The notes below the pieces were generated by a model, which saw nothing but the letters and a program-made list of their open reading frames with translations, was not told the origin of the DNA and ran no database searches. The position numbers and the translations under genes were made by a program. Below are positions 25,651 to 35,486 of a DNA stretch of 64,000 nucleotides, in pieces. Every line of letters starts with the position of its first letter. Within the stretch, counting starts at the first letter, position 1. The stretch comes from Flavobacterium zhairuonense. GTDB lineage: Bacteria > Bacteroidota > Bacteroidia > Flavobacteriales > Flavobacteriaceae. The stretch spans positions 620,001 to 684,000 of the forward strand of contig NZ_SJSY01000076.1 of NCBI RefSeq assembly GCF_004352915.1, written 5' to 3'.

Positions 25651-27060
25651 CTATTTTGTGATAAATTTTGGGTGGATCAAGTTTTCCAAAGAATAAATTT
25701 CATCCCATTTTTCTTGTGTTATTAGTTTACGTTCTAAAACTGCAATCTGATGTACACTTTTATTTGTTTTTAAAGCTTCTCCAGCAATACTTGCACTCTC
25801 TTCATAACCAATAATAGGGTTTAATTGTGTTACTATTCCAATGCTGTTCATTACCATATTATAGCAATGATCTACATTTGCAGTAATTCCGTTTATGCAT
25901 TTATCGATTAAAGTCTGGATCGCATTTGAAAGATAATCCAAAGACGTAAACATTGCAAAAGCAATAACTGGTTCCATAACATTCAATTGCAATTGTCCTG
26001 CTTCTGCCGCCATTGTCACGGTTAAATCCTGACCAATTACATAAAAACATGTCTGATTTACAACTTCTGGAATCACCGGATTTACCTTTCCAGGCATAAT
26101 CGAAGAACCTGGCTGGCGTGCAGGAAGATTAATTTCGTTTAAACCAGTTCTTGGCCCAGAACTCAACAATCGCAAATCGTTACAAATTTTTGAAATTTTA
26201 ACCGCAGAACGCTTTAAAGTTCCCATAATTTGAACATAAGCACCTGTATCAACAGTCGCTTCAATCAAATCAGGTGAAAGTGTTAATGGAATTCCGACTT
26301 CTTCAGCAAGATATTTTACGCAAATTTCTGGATAACCTTCAGGTGCATTTACTTTTGTTCCAATGGCAGTTGCTCCCATATTGATTTCTAGCAACAATTC
26401 CTGAGCATTTTTCAAACGCTGAATATCTTCACCAATTGTCGTTGCATAAGCTTTAAATTCTTGCCCTAAAGTCATTGGCACAGCATCTTGAAGCTGCGTT
26501 CTTCCCATTTTCAAGACTTCTTTAAACTCCTCTCCTTTTTTAGCGAATGCAACTTCTAAACCAGCGAAAGTTTTAATAAAGCTTTCCATTTTTAAATACA
26601 AAGCAATTCTAAATGCTGATGGATACGCATCGTTTGTTGACTGTGAACAGTTTACATGGTTATTTGGATGAAGGAAATTGTATTCTCCTTTTTTATGACC
26701 TAAATATTCCAATCCGATGTTTGCAATTACTTCATTGGCATTCATATTCACCGAAGTTCCTGCTCCACCTTGAATCAAATCGCTCACAAATTCTTTGTCA
26801 AATTTACCAGCAATAACCTGATCGCTTCCGTAGCAAATCGCTTCCGCAATTTTAGGATCGATTGCATTGCAGTCTTTGTTTGCCAAAGCAGCAGCTTTTT
26901 TCACATACCCTAAAGCTTTAATAAATAAGGGTTCTTTTGAAATTGGAATTCCGGTAATATTGAAGTTTTCTACCGCTCTAAAAGTCTGAATTCCATAATA
27001 TAAATGATTGGGAATTTCTAATTCTCCTAAAAAATCATGCTCTTTTCTTGTTGATTCCAT
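25651..27060 (-). CDS. aspA: Aspartate ammonia-lyase (aspartase)
   Basis: 469 residues, normal length. It converts L-aspartate to fumarate and ammonia in the cytoplasm as a homotetramer. Key marks: STNDAYPSAF (about 141-150), MGRTQLQDAVPMTLGQEF, and the fumarase/aspartase signature GSSIMPGKVNP at 318-328 whose Ser319 is the likely base. The N-terminus TRKEHDFLGELEIPNHLYYGIQT is aspartase-like and helps to separate it from class II fumarase. It forms a single-gene unit with its own terminator. Confidence 0.95.
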   Translation of the reverse strand: MESTRKEHDFLGELEIPNHLYYGIQTFRAVENFNITGIPISKEPLFIKALGYVKKAAALANKDCNAIDPKIAEAICYGSDQVIAGKFDKEFVSDLIQGGAGTSVNMNANEVIANIGLEYLGHKKGEYNFLHPNNHVNCSQSTNDAYPSAFRIALYLKMESFIKTFAGLEVAFAKKGEEFKEVLKMGRTQLQDAVPMTLGQEFKAYATTIGEDIQRLKNAQELLLEINMGATAIGTKVNAPEGYPEICVKYLAEEVGIPLTLSPDLIEATVDTGAYVQIMGTLKRSAVKISKICNDLRLLSSGPRTGLNEINLPARQPGSSIMPGKVNPVIPEVVNQTCFYVIGQDLTVTMAAEAGQLQLNVMEPVIAFAMFTSLDYLSNAIQTLIDKCINGITANVDHCYNMVMNSIGIVTQLNPIIGYEESASIAGEALKTNKSVHQIAVLERKLITQEKWDEIYSLENLIHPKFITK

Positions 27061-27219
27061 ATAATAAATTGATATGTTTTTGCTTAAAAAAATAAGTGTA
27101 AAGCTACATCAAATTATGGATTAAAAATGTGAACGAAATCAAAATCATTTATAATTTGTTCTGATTTTTCTATAGTAAATTAGTAACTTTTCAGCCTCAA
27201 AATAATTATCAAAAAAAAC

Positions 27220-27798
27220 TTGAAAAAGGAAAGCGAATATTTTCTTGACAAAGAATACAATACTATTATTTACGACAAAGACGATCTCAATTTCAAGGAT
27301 TTTGAATGCTGCGTTTTTAATAATTGTAATTTTTCTGCCTGTACTTTTCTTGCTGTTACTTTTATTGACTGCGTTTTTAATGATTGCATTTTTAATGAGG
27401 CAAAAATCAATTACGTTGCTTTTAGAACTGCCAAATTTAATAGATGCCAAATTAAAGATGTGAATTTTGCGATGTGCGATAAATTGATTTTCGAAATCGA
27501 ATTTAATGACTGCATTTTGGATTTCTCCAAATTTTACACCTTAAAATTGAAAGGAACCTTTTTCACCAATTGCAGTTTGATAGCCGTAGATTTTATGGCA
27601 GCAGATCTTACAAATGTTGTATTCTACAATTGCGATTTATACCGCTCTGAATTTGACAAAGCCATCGCCAACAAAACCGATTTTAAAACGAGTTATAATT
27701 ATACTATTGATCCATCGAAAACTAAATTGAAGAAAGCAGTTTTTTCTATGAAGGAAGTAAAAGGGTTATTATTTAAACATGATGTGATTGTGAGTTAA
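27220..27798 (+). CDS. Pentapeptide repeat protein
   Basis: 192 residues from a TTG start at 27220 (no ATG is available in frame near the repeat start). Residues about 20-155 are near-continuous pentapeptide repeats of the A(D/N)LXX kind rich in F and C at the central position, e.g. FKDFECCVFNNCNFSACTF and FNDCIFNEAKI; the pattern breaks at about 95-105 and resumes. Such proteins form a right-handed beta helix and some (Qnr, MfpA) mimic DNA and protect gyrase. The capped C-terminal tail (KKAVFSMKEVKGLLFKHDVIVS) is like Qnr-class proteins, but a gyrase role here is inference. Confidence 0.85.
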   Translation: MKKESEYFLDKEYNTIIYDKDDLNFKDFECCVFNNCNFSACTFLAVTFIDCVFNDCIFNEAKINYVAFRTAKFNRCQIKDVNFAMCDKLIFEIEFNDCILDFSKFYTLKLKGTFFTNCSLIAVDFMAADLTNVVFYNCDLYRSEFDKAIANKTDFKTSYNYTIDPSKTKLKKAVFSMKEVKGLLFKHDVIVS

Positions 27799-27807
27799 TC
27801 AAATAAA

Positions 27808-27832
27808 AAAAGCCAGTTTAAAACTAGCTTTT
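27808..27832 (+). terminator. Terminator after pentapeptide gene
   Basis: A 12-bp stem (27808-27819 with 27821-27832, one mismatch) directly after the stop codon, with A-run before and T-run at the 3' end. Confidence 0.65.
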
Positions 27833-27955
27833 ATATGTTATATATATTTCGAATTTTATCCTACTATTACATCTCTTTTCATGATAACTAATTTTAAAAT
27901 TACATACAATATTACAGATAAATAATACAATTTGCAATTTATTGATGTTAAAGTA

Positions 27956-28477
27956 TTACACAACTCCCAAATCATCGCCTGATTTAAATTTCTTAGTTGT
28001 TATAGCATCTTTAGAATAAAAATCCTTCACAAAAATATTTGTAAAACCAGACAATGAATGCTTTGCAATAACAGTAAGTCTAATATAAGATGAAGCATCG
28101 CTCCAATTATTCTCAATATCTTCTACAGTCCTCACTCTCATTGCATGCAAACTGTTAGTATCATTTTTTTGTTTACATGGTATATAAGAAATAAAATTGT
28201 CTTTTAAAAGAATATCTTTTCCTTGAATATTCATTCCGCCGACACCTCCAACTTGCTTATAAAAAGTTGGTTCTACCCTAATATCAAATATTTCAGAATT
28301 TGTTTTATTTATAAACTTAAAAAAATAATTTGTCTGTCCTTCAAAAGTAACTTTACTTATATGGGAAGAAATTTCTATTTTAACTCTTTTCCTATTTAGG
28401 AAATACATTAAAAATAAATATGATGATATTACGCCTGTGAGAATGCTTATTACTATACTTAAAAGTACCTCTGTCAT
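27956..28477 (-). CDS. Small membrane-anchored protein of unknown function
   Basis: 173 residues, not recognised. One N-terminal transmembrane segment (LLSIVISILTGVISSYLFLMYFL) is followed by a positively charged NRKRVK, placing the N-terminus outside and the rest in the cytoplasm. The soluble part is beta-rich (FEGQTNYFFKFINKTNSEIFDIRVEP), like an immunoglobulin-type sandwich. It stands alone after the convergent pentapeptide gene, with about 60 bp to the GNAT gene on the same side. Confidence 0.55.
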   Translation of the reverse strand: MTEVLLSIVISILTGVISSYLFLMYFLNRKRVKIEISSHISKVTFEGQTNYFFKFINKTNSEIFDIRVEPTFYKQVGGVGGMNIQGKDILLKDNFISYIPCKQKNDTNSLHAMRVRTVEDIENNWSDASSYIRLTVIAKHSLSGFTNIFVKDFYSKDAITTKKFKSGDDLGVV

Positions 28478-28537
28478 GTTTTAGTTAAATTAAAAAGACA
28501 AAACTAAAAATTTTTAACAAGATAAAAACTACTTTAT

Positions 28538-29035
28538 TTAAATATTTTTTACCATCACATAATCCTCCATTAAATAACCATTTCCAATTTCTATATCAAC
28601 CGTTTCTTTAATCTCAAAACCTAGTTTTTTATAGAAATTTAAAGCCGTATTGAAACGGTTTACGTTTAATAAAAGTGCCACCGAATTATTTTCTGAAGCC
28701 ATTTTTCCGATTTCTTCAAAAACTATTTTACCATAACCTTTTCCTTGCGTTTCTGGCAGCAGATATATTTTATGGATTTTAGTTATAGCTTCGTTTTTAT
28801 AATTATGTTCAATTCCAATAAAACCAATTACAGATTCTGAATCAGAAATCAAATAAAACAACTGTTCTTTATTCTGAATTTGTTTTGAGAGCGCTTCATC
28901 AGAATAAATGAGATTCAACATATAATCTAATTGTTTTGAAGTCAAAATTTCGCCATAAGTAATTGGCCAAGTTATGTGTGCGATTTCTTGAATTTTAGGA
29001 ATATCTTCAACAAATGCTTCGGTAATTTGAATCAT
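28538..29035 (-). CDS. GNAT family N-acetyltransferase
   Basis: 165 residues, one full GNAT domain. The N-terminus QITEAFVEDIPKIQEIAHITWP and the acetyl-CoA pyrophosphate loop LLPETQGKGYGKIVFEEIGK (about 108-127) are clear, followed by LLLNVNRFNTALNFYKKLGFEIKE, the RimI-like N-x2-A-x2-FY-x-x-LGF motif. The substrate is unknown. It starts only 2 bp after the guaC stop on the same strand, so the two are probably co-transcribed. Confidence 0.85.
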   Translation of the reverse strand: MIQITEAFVEDIPKIQEIAHITWPITYGEILTSKQLDYMLNLIYSDEALSKQIQNKEQLFYLISDSESVIGFIGIEHNYKNEAITKIHKIYLLPETQGKGYGKIVFEEIGKMASENNSVALLLNVNRFNTALNFYKKLGFEIKETVDIEIGNGYLMEDYVMVKNI

Positions 29036-29037
29036 AT

Positions 29038-30078
29038 TTATTTTTTAAAAACTTGATTTTCTTGTTCGCTTACGCGGATGAAAGTCGTTCGTTTAGTCAA
29101 TTCTTTTAATCTTGAGGCTCCAACATAAGTGCAAGTGCTTCTTATTCCGCCTAATATATCTAAAACTGTATAAATCACGTCGCCTTTAAATGGAACTTGA
29201 ACTGTTTTTCCTTCACTTGCTCTATATTCTGCAACACCGCCTGAATGTTTGTCCATTGCAGTTTTAGAGCTCATTCCGTAAAATTGTTTGAATTTTTCGC
29301 CTTTTACTTCGATTAATTCTCCACCGCTTTCAGTATGTCCTGCGAGCATTCCACCTAACATTACAAAATCGGCTCCGGCGCCAAAAGCTTTAGCAACGTC
29401 TCCAGGAGTTGTACAGCCGCCGTCGCTTATAATATGCCCGCCTAAACCATGAGCGGCATCGGCACATTCTATAATTGCAGATAATTGTGGATAACCTACG
29501 CCAGTTTTTACTCGTGTTGTACACACAGAACCCGGACCAATTCCGACTTTTACAATATCAGCGCCGGCTAATAGTAATTCTTCGGTCATTTCTCCTGTAA
29601 CTACATTTCCGGCAATAATTATCTTATCAGGATATTGTTTTCGGGTTTTCTTTAGAAACTGAACAAAATGTTCTGAATAACCATTAGCAACATCAATACA
29701 AATAAATTTCAGTGATGGATTTGCAGTTATTATTTTTCCAATTTTATCAAAATCTTCTTTGCCCGTTCCTGTACTTACAGCGATATAATCGTAAATATCT
29801 GAAGTAACGTTTTGTAGAAATTTGTTCCATTCTTCGAGAGAATAATGCTTATGAATAGCTGTAAAAAGCTTTTCCTTTGCCAAAACCTTCGCCATTTCAA
29901 ATGTTCCAACTGTGTCCATATTGGCACCCATAATTGGAATTCCCGTCCAAGATGCTGTACTGTGCAAAAACTTGAAATTCTGCTCCAATGAAACTTCCGA
30001 TCTGCTTTTGAGCGTTGATCTTTTTGGTCTAAACATTACGTCTTTAAAGCCAAGCTTTAGGTCCATTTCTATTCTCAT
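29038..30078 (-). CDS. guaC: GMP reductase
   Basis: 346 residues. It reduces GMP to IMP with NADPH, releasing ammonia, in purine salvage. The opening [29 protein letters not shown] closely follows E. coli GuaC, fixing the start, and the catalytic loop [17 protein letters not shown] places the nucleophile at C186. The CBS domains of IMP dehydrogenase are absent, and [22 protein letters not shown] is present. A downstream GNAT gene begins 2 bp after the stop. Confidence 0.95.
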   Translation of the reverse strand: MRIEMDLKLGFKDVMFRPKRSTLKSRSEVSLEQNFKFLHSTASWTGIPIMGANMDTVGTFEMAKVLAKEKLFTAIHKHYSLEEWNKFLQNVTSDIYDYIAVSTGTGKEDFDKIGKIITANPSLKFICIDVANGYSEHFVQFLKKTRKQYPDKIIIAGNVVTGEMTEELLLAGADIVKVGIGPGSVCTTRVKTGVGYPQLSAIIECADAAHGLGGHIISDGGCTTPGDVAKAFGAGADFVMLGGMLAGHTESGGELIEVKGEKFKQFYGMSSKTAMDKHSGGVAEYRASEGKTVQVPFKGDVIYTVLDILGGIRSTCTYVGASRLKELTKRTTFIRVSEQENQVFKK

Positions 30079-30114
30079 AATTCGAGATTTTGGTTACTCT
30101 CAAATGTAAGAATT

Positions 30115-30142
30115 TCTGATTTTAGATTTCAGATATTAGATT
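30115..30142. repeat. Period-7 word repeat TTAGATT
   Basis: Four consecutive 7-nt units, TCTGATT TTAGATT TCAGATA TTAGATT, in the gap upstream of guaC. No inverted partner was seen. Confidence 0.6.
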
Positions 30143-30228
30143 AACAAAAAGTTGAACTTTTGAACAATTAGATTAGTGATTTGCTTAACGTGACAAACCT
30201 GAAACTTAAAACAAAACAAACAAAAAAC

Positions 30229-30822
30229 TTATCCGTGGATTGTTTCTCCTTTTCCGTAATTGGTAATGATTGATTCTTCAAAAGCTAGCCATTCTCTCCA
30301 GCGTTTTTCGACGTCAATTCCAACTCCGTATTTACGTGCATAAGTAATGAATGTAGTATAATGTCCCGCTTCGCTTTCCATTAATTCTCTATAAAAAACA
30401 GCTAATTCTTCATCTTGAATATTTTCCGAAAGCACTTTAAAACGTTCACAGCTTCTCGCTTCAATCATTGCAGAAAAAAGAAGCCTTTCAACAAGACCAG
30501 AAACACGGCTTCCGTCTCCGCTTCTTTTCATATATTGGTACAATTCATTTACATAATCATCTTTACGTTCACGACCTAATTTCAATCCGCGTTTGATGAT
30601 AATATTATGAACTTGCTCAAAATGATCTACCTCTTCTTTTACCAAAGCCAATAAATCCTGAACCAAATCCTGATGTTCTGGATTGTTTGTAATAATTGTA
30701 ATCGCATTTGTTGCAGCTTTCTGCTCGCACCAAGCGTGATCAGTCAAAATTTCTTCTATATTTTTCTCAACAATATTTACCCATCTTGGGTCGGTTGGCA
30801 ATTGTAATCTTAGTACGCCCAT
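30229..30822 (-). CDS. miaE: tRNA-(ms2io6A37) hydroxylase, MiaE-like
   Basis: 197 residues from the ATG at 30822 (MGVLRLQLPTDPRWVNIV); the 12 codons upstream derive from a word repeat. The protein is a ferritin-like di-iron four-helix bundle: HAWCEQKAA, EEVDHFEQVH, the RLLFSAMIEARSCERF helix and ELMESEAGHYTTFITYA provide the paired Glu/His iron ligands. MiaE hydroxylates the prenyl group of ms2i6A at position 37 in tRNAs, an oxygen-dependent step. It is separated from glyA by a repeat-filled gap. Confidence 0.9.
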   Translation of the reverse strand: MGVLRLQLPTDPRWVNIVEKNIEEILTDHAWCEQKAATNAITIITNNPEHQDLVQDLLALVKEEVDHFEQVHNIIIKRGLKLGRERKDDYVNELYQYMKRSGDGSRVSGLVERLLFSAMIEARSCERFKVLSENIQDEELAVFYRELMESEAGHYTTFITYARKYGVGIDVEKRWREWLAFEESIITNYGKGETIHG

Positions 30823-30840
30823 TTTTTTAAGTCTTAAAGT

Positions 30841-30965
30841 TTGAAAGTCGAAAGTCATAAAGTCATTGGAAAACTTTAAAAGAAAAATCGAAGATCAAAA
30901 ACTAAAGATAGAAATTTACATTCCATTTTTAGGCTTTCGACCTTCGACTTTATGACTTTTGACTA
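30841..30965. repeat. Period-7/8 word repeat AAAGTCn, inverted pair
   Basis: Left arm 30847-30864 and right arm 30946-30963 match at 17 of 18 positions. Words of the form AAGTCnA repeat at 7-8-nt spacing in both arms. The left arm runs into the upstream codons of the miaE frame. Confidence 0.75.
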
Positions 30966-30969
30966 ATTT

Positions 30970-32244
30970 TTAATATGCAAAAATCGGTCTTTCGCTCATT
31001 AATTCGTTTACTTCTTCAGCAACTTCTTCGATAAGATCTTCGTTTGTATGATCAGTAAGAACTTTATCGATTAAAGCTACGATAGTTTCCATATCTTTTT
31101 CAACTAAACCACGAGTTGTGATTGCAGCTGTTCCAACACGAATTCCAGACGTGATAAATGGTGATTTATCGTCAAATGGAACCATGTTTTTGTTTACTGT
31201 GATTTCAGCTTTTACTAATGCATTTTCAGCTTCTTTACCAGAAATATTTTTATTTCTTAAGTCAATAAGCATCATGTGGTTGTCAGTTCCGCCAGAGATA
31301 ATGTTGTAACCTCTTTTTACAAAAGCATCAGCCATTGCATTTGCATTTTTTTGTAATTGCATTGCATAAGTAAAGAACTCATCTTTTAATGCTTCACCAA
31401 AAGCAACTGCTTTAGCAGCAATAATATGCATTAAAGGTCCACCTTGATTTCCAGGGAAAACAGCTAAGTCTAATAAAGAAGACATCATTCTGATTTCTCC
31501 TTTTGGAGTTGTTAATCCTTGCGGATTTGGGAAATCTTTCCCCATTAAAATCAAACCTCCACGTGGCCCACGTAATGTTTTGTGAGTCGTTGTAGAAACA
31601 ATATGGCAATGTGGAATTGGATCACTTAATAATCCTTTTGCAATAAGACCTGCTGGGTGAGAAATATCAGCAAATAAAATAGCTCCAACACTGTCAGCAA
31701 TTTGTCTGAAACGAGCAAAATCCATATCACGAGAATAAGCCGAAGCTCCAGCGATGATTAATTTTGGTTGTTCTTTAGTTGCAATTTCTTGAATTTTATC
31801 ATAATCTAAACGGCCAGTTTCAGCATCTACACCGTAGAAAACTGGACGGTACAAACGACCTGAAAAGTTTACAGGAGAACCGTGAGTCAAGTGACCACCG
31901 TGAGATAAATCAAAACCTAAAATAGTATCTCCAGGATTCAAACAAGCATGATAAACAGCAGTGTTTGCTTGAGAACCTGAGTGAGGCTGTACGTTTGCAT
32001 ACTCAGCACCAAATAATTCTTTAGCTCTGTCAATTGCAATTTGCTCAATAACGTCAACTACTTCGCAGCCTCCGTAATATCTTTTGCCAGGATAACCTTC
32101 AGCATATTTATTCGTTAAAACAGAACCAGCTGCTGCCATTACTTCATCACTTACGAAGTTTTCAGAAGCGATAAGCTCTAATCCGTGAATTTGTCTTTCT
32201 TTTTCCTCTTGGATAAGATCAAAAATTTGTTCGTCGCGTTGCAT
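30970..32244 (-). CDS. glyA: Serine hydroxymethyltransferase
   Basis: 424 residues from the ATG at 32244 ([21 protein letters not shown]), which matches the usual SHMT start; 17 upstream codons were dropped. It interconverts serine and glycine with tetrahydrofolate, feeding one-carbon metabolism. Marks: [29 protein letters not shown] and the PLP lysine K222 in [15 protein letters not shown] candidate -7 box (TATTTTTG on the minus strand) lies at 32270-32277, back to back with the fahA promoter. Confidence 0.97.
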   Translation of the reverse strand: MQRDEQIFDLIQEEKERQIHGLELIASENFVSDEVMAAAGSVLTNKYAEGYPGKRYYGGCEVVDVIEQIAIDRAKELFGAEYANVQPHSGSQANTAVYHACLNPGDTILGFDLSHGGHLTHGSPVNFSGRLYRPVFYGVDAETGRLDYDKIQEIATKEQPKLIIAGASAYSRDMDFARFRQIADSVGAILFADISHPAGLIAKGLLSDPIPHCHIVSTTTHKTLRGPRGGLILMGKDFPNPQGLTTPKGEIRMMSSLLDLAVFPGNQGGPLMHIIAAKAVAFGEALKDEFFTYAMQLQKNANAMADAFVKRGYNIISGGTDNHMMLIDLRNKNISGKEAENALVKAEITVNKNMVPFDDKSPFITSGIRVGTAAITTRGLVEKDMETIVALIDKVLTDHTNEDLIEEVAEEVNELMSERPIFAY

Positions 32245-32288
32245 TTTTTCGTTTTTCGTTAATTTGATGCAAAAATACAAAAAAACGT

Positions 32289-32318
32289 TTGTCATACAGT
32301 TAGATTATGATATATTTG
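32289..32318 (+). promoter_or_regulatory. Promoter of fahA
   Basis: TTG at 32289-32291, exactly 19 nt, then TATATTTG at 32311-32318, matching the Bacteroidetes consensus. Expected transcription start near 32323, 31 nt before the ATG. Confidence 0.8.
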
Positions 32319-32353
32319 ACATGTAATTTTTCAACAAATAATTAACATCTAAC

Positions 32354-33637
32354 ATGCCAATAACCGCCAACGATACCAAAAGAAAATCATGGTTAGAAGT
32401 GCCAGAAAATAGCGACTTCCCTATTCAAAATATTCCTTTCGGTGTATTTCTTACTAAAGAAAATGTCGTTACTGTAGGAACACGAATTGGCGATTACGCT
32501 ATAGATTTAGGGGCTTTACAACAGTTAAACTATTTTGAGGGAATAGATTTGACTGATGATATGTTTATGCAGGATACGCTGAATGATTTTATTTCCGACG
32601 GAAAAAAAACATGGCGTTTAGTTCGAAATCGTATCGCCGATATTTTCGACGAAACCAATCCACAACTTAGAGATTCAACAAAAGATCGCGATATTGTTAT
32701 TTTTAATATTGACGATGTCGAGATGCAATTACCCGTTTTAATTGGCGATTATACCGATTTTTATTCAAGTAAAGAACACGCTACAAACGTAGGTAAAATG
32801 TTCCGTGATCCAGAAAATGCTTTATTGCCAAACTGGTTGCATATTCCAGTTGGATATCACGGAAGAAGTTCTACAATCGTTCCGTCTGGAATTCCGGTTC
32901 ACAGACCAATGGGACAAACAATGCCTGCTGGCGGCGATTACCCAGTTTTTGGACCTTCTCGTTTAGTAGATTTTGAACTTGAAACCGCTTTTATTACTAC
33001 TGACGTCAATATTATGGGAGAAAATATCCCAACATATGAAGCAGAAGATTATATTTTCGGAATGGTTTTATTGAATGACTGGAGCGCACGTGATATTCAA
33101 AAATGGGAGTATGTACCTCTTGGACCTTTCTTAGCTAAAAACTTTGCAACGTCAATTTCTCCATGGATTGTGACTATGGATGCTTTGGAGCCATTTAGAA
33201 CAAAAGGACCGAAACAAGATCCATCTCCGCTTCCTTATTTACAAAGCAAAGGAAAAAAAGCTTTTGATATTCATTTGGAAGTTTCAATCAAACCTGAAGA
33301 TCAGGAAGAAACTATAGTTTCTAAATCTAATTTCAAATACCTATATTGGAACATGAGCCAGCAATTGGCGCATCATACTTCAAACGGATGTCGTGTAAAT
33401 TCTGGTGACATGATGGGTTCTGGAACAATTTCTGGTCCAACTCCAGACAGTTTTGGTTCTATGCTGGAATTGACTTGGGGAGGAAAAAATCCGATTCAAT
33501 TGAATGGCGGTGGAGAACGTAAATTCATTGAAGATCATGATACTGTAATTATTCGAGGTTTCTGCGAAAATCATGACATAAGAATTGGTTTTGGAGAAGT
33601 CTCAAGTCAATTATTACCTCCATTCATCAGACAATGA
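32354..33637 (+). CDS. fahA: Fumarylacetoacetase
   Basis: 427 residues, the normal length of bacterial and eukaryotic fumarylacetoacetate hydrolase. It cleaves fumarylacetoacetate to fumarate and acetoacetate, the last step of tyrosine breakdown. An N-terminal SH3-like domain (about 15-118) precedes the hydrolase fold with DYTDFYSSKEHATNVGKMFR (metal/catalytic region), PVGYHGRSSTIVPSG, FELETAFITT and NDWSARDIQKWEYVPLGPF. No other tyrosine-degradation gene lies nearby. It is divergent from glyA. Confidence 0.96.
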   Translation: MPITANDTKRKSWLEVPENSDFPIQNIPFGVFLTKENVVTVGTRIGDYAIDLGALQQLNYFEGIDLTDDMFMQDTLNDFISDGKKTWRLVRNRIADIFDETNPQLRDSTKDRDIVIFNIDDVEMQLPVLIGDYTDFYSSKEHATNVGKMFRDPENALLPNWLHIPVGYHGRSSTIVPSGIPVHRPMGQTMPAGGDYPVFGPSRLVDFELETAFITTDVNIMGENIPTYEAEDYIFGMVLLNDWSARDIQKWEYVPLGPFLAKNFATSISPWIVTMDALEPFRTKGPKQDPSPLPYLQSKGKKAFDIHLEVSIKPEDQEETIVSKSNFKYLYWNMSQQLAHHTSNGCRVNSGDMMGSGTISGPTPDSFGSMLELTWGGKNPIQLNGGGERKFIEDHDTVIIRGFCENHDIRIGFGEVSSQLLPPFIRQ

Positions 33638-33670
33638 AGAGAAGATAAATCTGAAGAGATATAAAAAATG

Positions 33671-33699
33671 AAAACCTTGTTAGAATCTAACAAGGTTTT
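33671..33699 (+). terminator. Rho-independent terminator of fahA
   Basis: A perfect 14-bp stem (33671-33684 with 33686-33699), minimal loop, T-run after; about 34 bp after the stop codon. Confidence 0.85.
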
Positions 33700-33740
33700 T
33701 TTATTTGAAGAGGATTAATTTTAAATTCTTTAAAAATAAA

Positions 33741-34217
33741 TTAATTATAAAAACAGATATAGCGGGCTTCCGTTATTTTAAGTTCGTGGTTGTTTTTATC
33801 AACGAACTTCATAGGTTCGCTTGGCTCAAATTGTACGTCTTGTACCAGTACAAATTGCTTTTCATCGACTTTATAGTGCACTGTTTTTTTCTGCATCTGA
33901 TGCTCTAGTATGAGTTCATCGCTAGTACGTTTATAAAATCCCGTACCACCTAAAGAAGTAATATCTTTTTTATCATTGGTAATTCCTTCTGACATAAAAG
34001 TAAATTCATTACCATTTATGAATTTAATCTCTTTAAAAAGCAAACCGACATCTGAACCTGAATTAATTTTTTCAAATTTACCATCAATTTTAACCTCAAT
34101 TTGATAACGCTTAAGCTTCCAAGTCTTACCAATCAAATTATTTGAATTACAAGAGATCAATAAAATTAATATGGAACTCAAAAGAAAAAAAGGGAATCTA
34201 AATTTGTTTTTTCTCAT
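33741..34217 (-). CDS. Lipoprotein, lipocalin-like
   Basis: 158 residues. SPII signal peptide with lipobox LLISC at about 20-24, so it is a lipoprotein. The mature part (GKTWKLKRYQIEVKIDGKFE...FTFMSEGITNDKKDITSLGGTGFYKRTSDELILEHQ) has the W-x-L opening and strand pattern of Bacteroidetes lipocalin-like domains, which bind unknown hydrophobic ligands. It is convergent with fahA and 40 bp downstream of the agmatine deiminase gene, hence probably co-transcribed with it. Confidence 0.65.
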   Translation of the reverse strand: MRKNKFRFPFFLLSSILILLISCNSNNLIGKTWKLKRYQIEVKIDGKFEKINSGSDVGLLFKEIKFINGNEFTFMSEGITNDKKDITSLGGTGFYKRTSDELILEHQMQKKTVHYKVDEKQFVLVQDVQFEPSEPMKFVDKNNHELKITEARYICFYN

Positions 34218-34257
34218 TACCGACTGTGCTTTAATGCATTTCTAAGTTTCTATTTTC

Positions 34258-35298
34258 TTAAGCAGGAATCTGCTGGCTCAAACAATGCAAAGTTCCGAAT
34301 CCCCAGATGAAATCAATACAGCTAATCCCGATTACTTCTCTATTTGGAAAACATTCTGACAATATATTTAAAGCTACGCGATCGTTACTGTCGTTGAATG
34401 TTGGAACTAAAACACAATTATTTAAAATTAAGAAATTAGCATAACTCGCTGGTAAACGTAAATCTTCAAAATCTACACGTTTTGGCATTGGCAACGCTAC
34501 AATTACTGGAGATTTTCCGTTTTCTAGTTTTGCATTTTGCAAACGCTTCAAATTGTCCTGCAAAGGTTTATAATTTGAATCGTTTTTATCAGTTTCTACA
34601 ATGGTCACGATCGTGTCTTCGTTTACAAATCGGCATAAATCGTCGATGTGGCCGTGTGTATCATCGCCTTCGATTCCATCTCCAAGCCAAATTACGTTAG
34701 TAACTCCAAGATATTCTTTAAAAACAGCTTCGTAATCTTCTTTTGTAAAACCTTGATTTCGAACCTGAATGGTTGGATGCATTAAACATTCTTCAGAAGT
34801 CAATAAAGTTCCTTTTCCGTTTACATCAATTGCACCACCTTCAACAATTACTGGTTTTCCTTTATACATTACCTGAGTTAACGGAACATCAATAAAATCA
34901 GCTACTTTTCCTGGAACAAATTTATCTAACTGATAATTTTTATATTTTGCCCAACCGTTGAAGTTAAAATTCAATGCTTCTCTTTTCGAACCATTTTTCA
35001 CAATAATTGGTCCCGAATCACGCATCCAACTTCTATTCGTTTTATGAATAATATAAGAAACGTTTTTAATATTAACGCGAGCTCTTTCAAGCATATCAGC
35101 AACTTTTTCTTTCAGTTTTTCATCGGCTACGACCAAAAAAACAGTTTCAAAAGTGGCTACTTTTTTAATGAATTCTACAAAAGCCCATTGAATAGCTTCA
35201 TATTTTCCTGGCCAATCGTTGCCATTATGCGGAAAACACAATACAATTCCTTGCTGTTTTTCCCATTCTGCTGGAAATCTTCTATTATTTGTTGACAT
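34258..35298 (-). CDS. aguA: Agmatine deiminase
   Basis: 346 residues. It converts agmatine to N-carbamoylputrescine and ammonia. Marks of the agmatine deiminase/PAD fold: RRFPAEWEKQQGIVLCFPHNG at the start, SWMRDSGPIIV, EGGAIDVNGKGTLLTSEECL, GDDTHGHIDDLCRFV and the catalytic C339 in FGTLHCLSQQIPA. The next enzyme of the route, N-carbamoylputrescine amidase, is encoded at 38709-39599 on the same strand, with two + strand genes between. A -7-like box (TATCTTTG on the minus strand, 35326-35333) precedes it. Confidence 0.92.
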   Translation of the reverse strand: MSTNNRRFPAEWEKQQGIVLCFPHNGNDWPGKYEAIQWAFVEFIKKVATFETVFLVVADEKLKEKVADMLERARVNIKNVSYIIHKTNRSWMRDSGPIIVKNGSKREALNFNFNGWAKYKNYQLDKFVPGKVADFIDVPLTQVMYKGKPVIVEGGAIDVNGKGTLLTSEECLMHPTIQVRNQGFTKEDYEAVFKEYLGVTNVIWLGDGIEGDDTHGHIDDLCRFVNEDTIVTIVETDKNDSNYKPLQDNLKRLQNAKLENGKSPVIVALPMPKRVDFEDLRLPASYANFLILNNCVLVPTFNDSNDRVALNILSECFPNREVIGISCIDFIWGFGTLHCLSQQIPA

Positions 35299-35457
35299 AA
35301 AAACGTTCTATATTTTGAAAGTGTACAAAGATAAGCATTCGTTAGGATTTTAAAACATCTGCTCAAAAATCATCTATTATTTCACAAAAAATATCTTCCA
35401 AAAATTAAGTTAAAGATTAAATAATAAAGGCTTAATACATAAAAAAAATCTCCTGTA

Positions 35458-35465
35458 TACTTTTG
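35458..35465 (+). promoter_or_regulatory. Candidate -7 box
   Basis: TACTTTTG fits TAnnTTTG and lies 21 nt before the ATG at 35487. No TTG element is found at the expected distance, so this rests on the -7 box alone. Confidence 0.4.
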
Positions 35466-35486
35466 GCGGAACTAAAAACTATTAAA

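Noticed and set aside
30823-30858. 12 extra N-terminal residues on MiaE
   Set aside because: They are a translation of the AAAGTCn word repeat; the ATG at 30822 matches the family start.
32245-32353. Riboswitch upstream of glyA
   Set aside because: The gap to the divergent fahA gene is only about 110 bp and is filled by two promoters; no glycine or THF aptamer pattern is visible.
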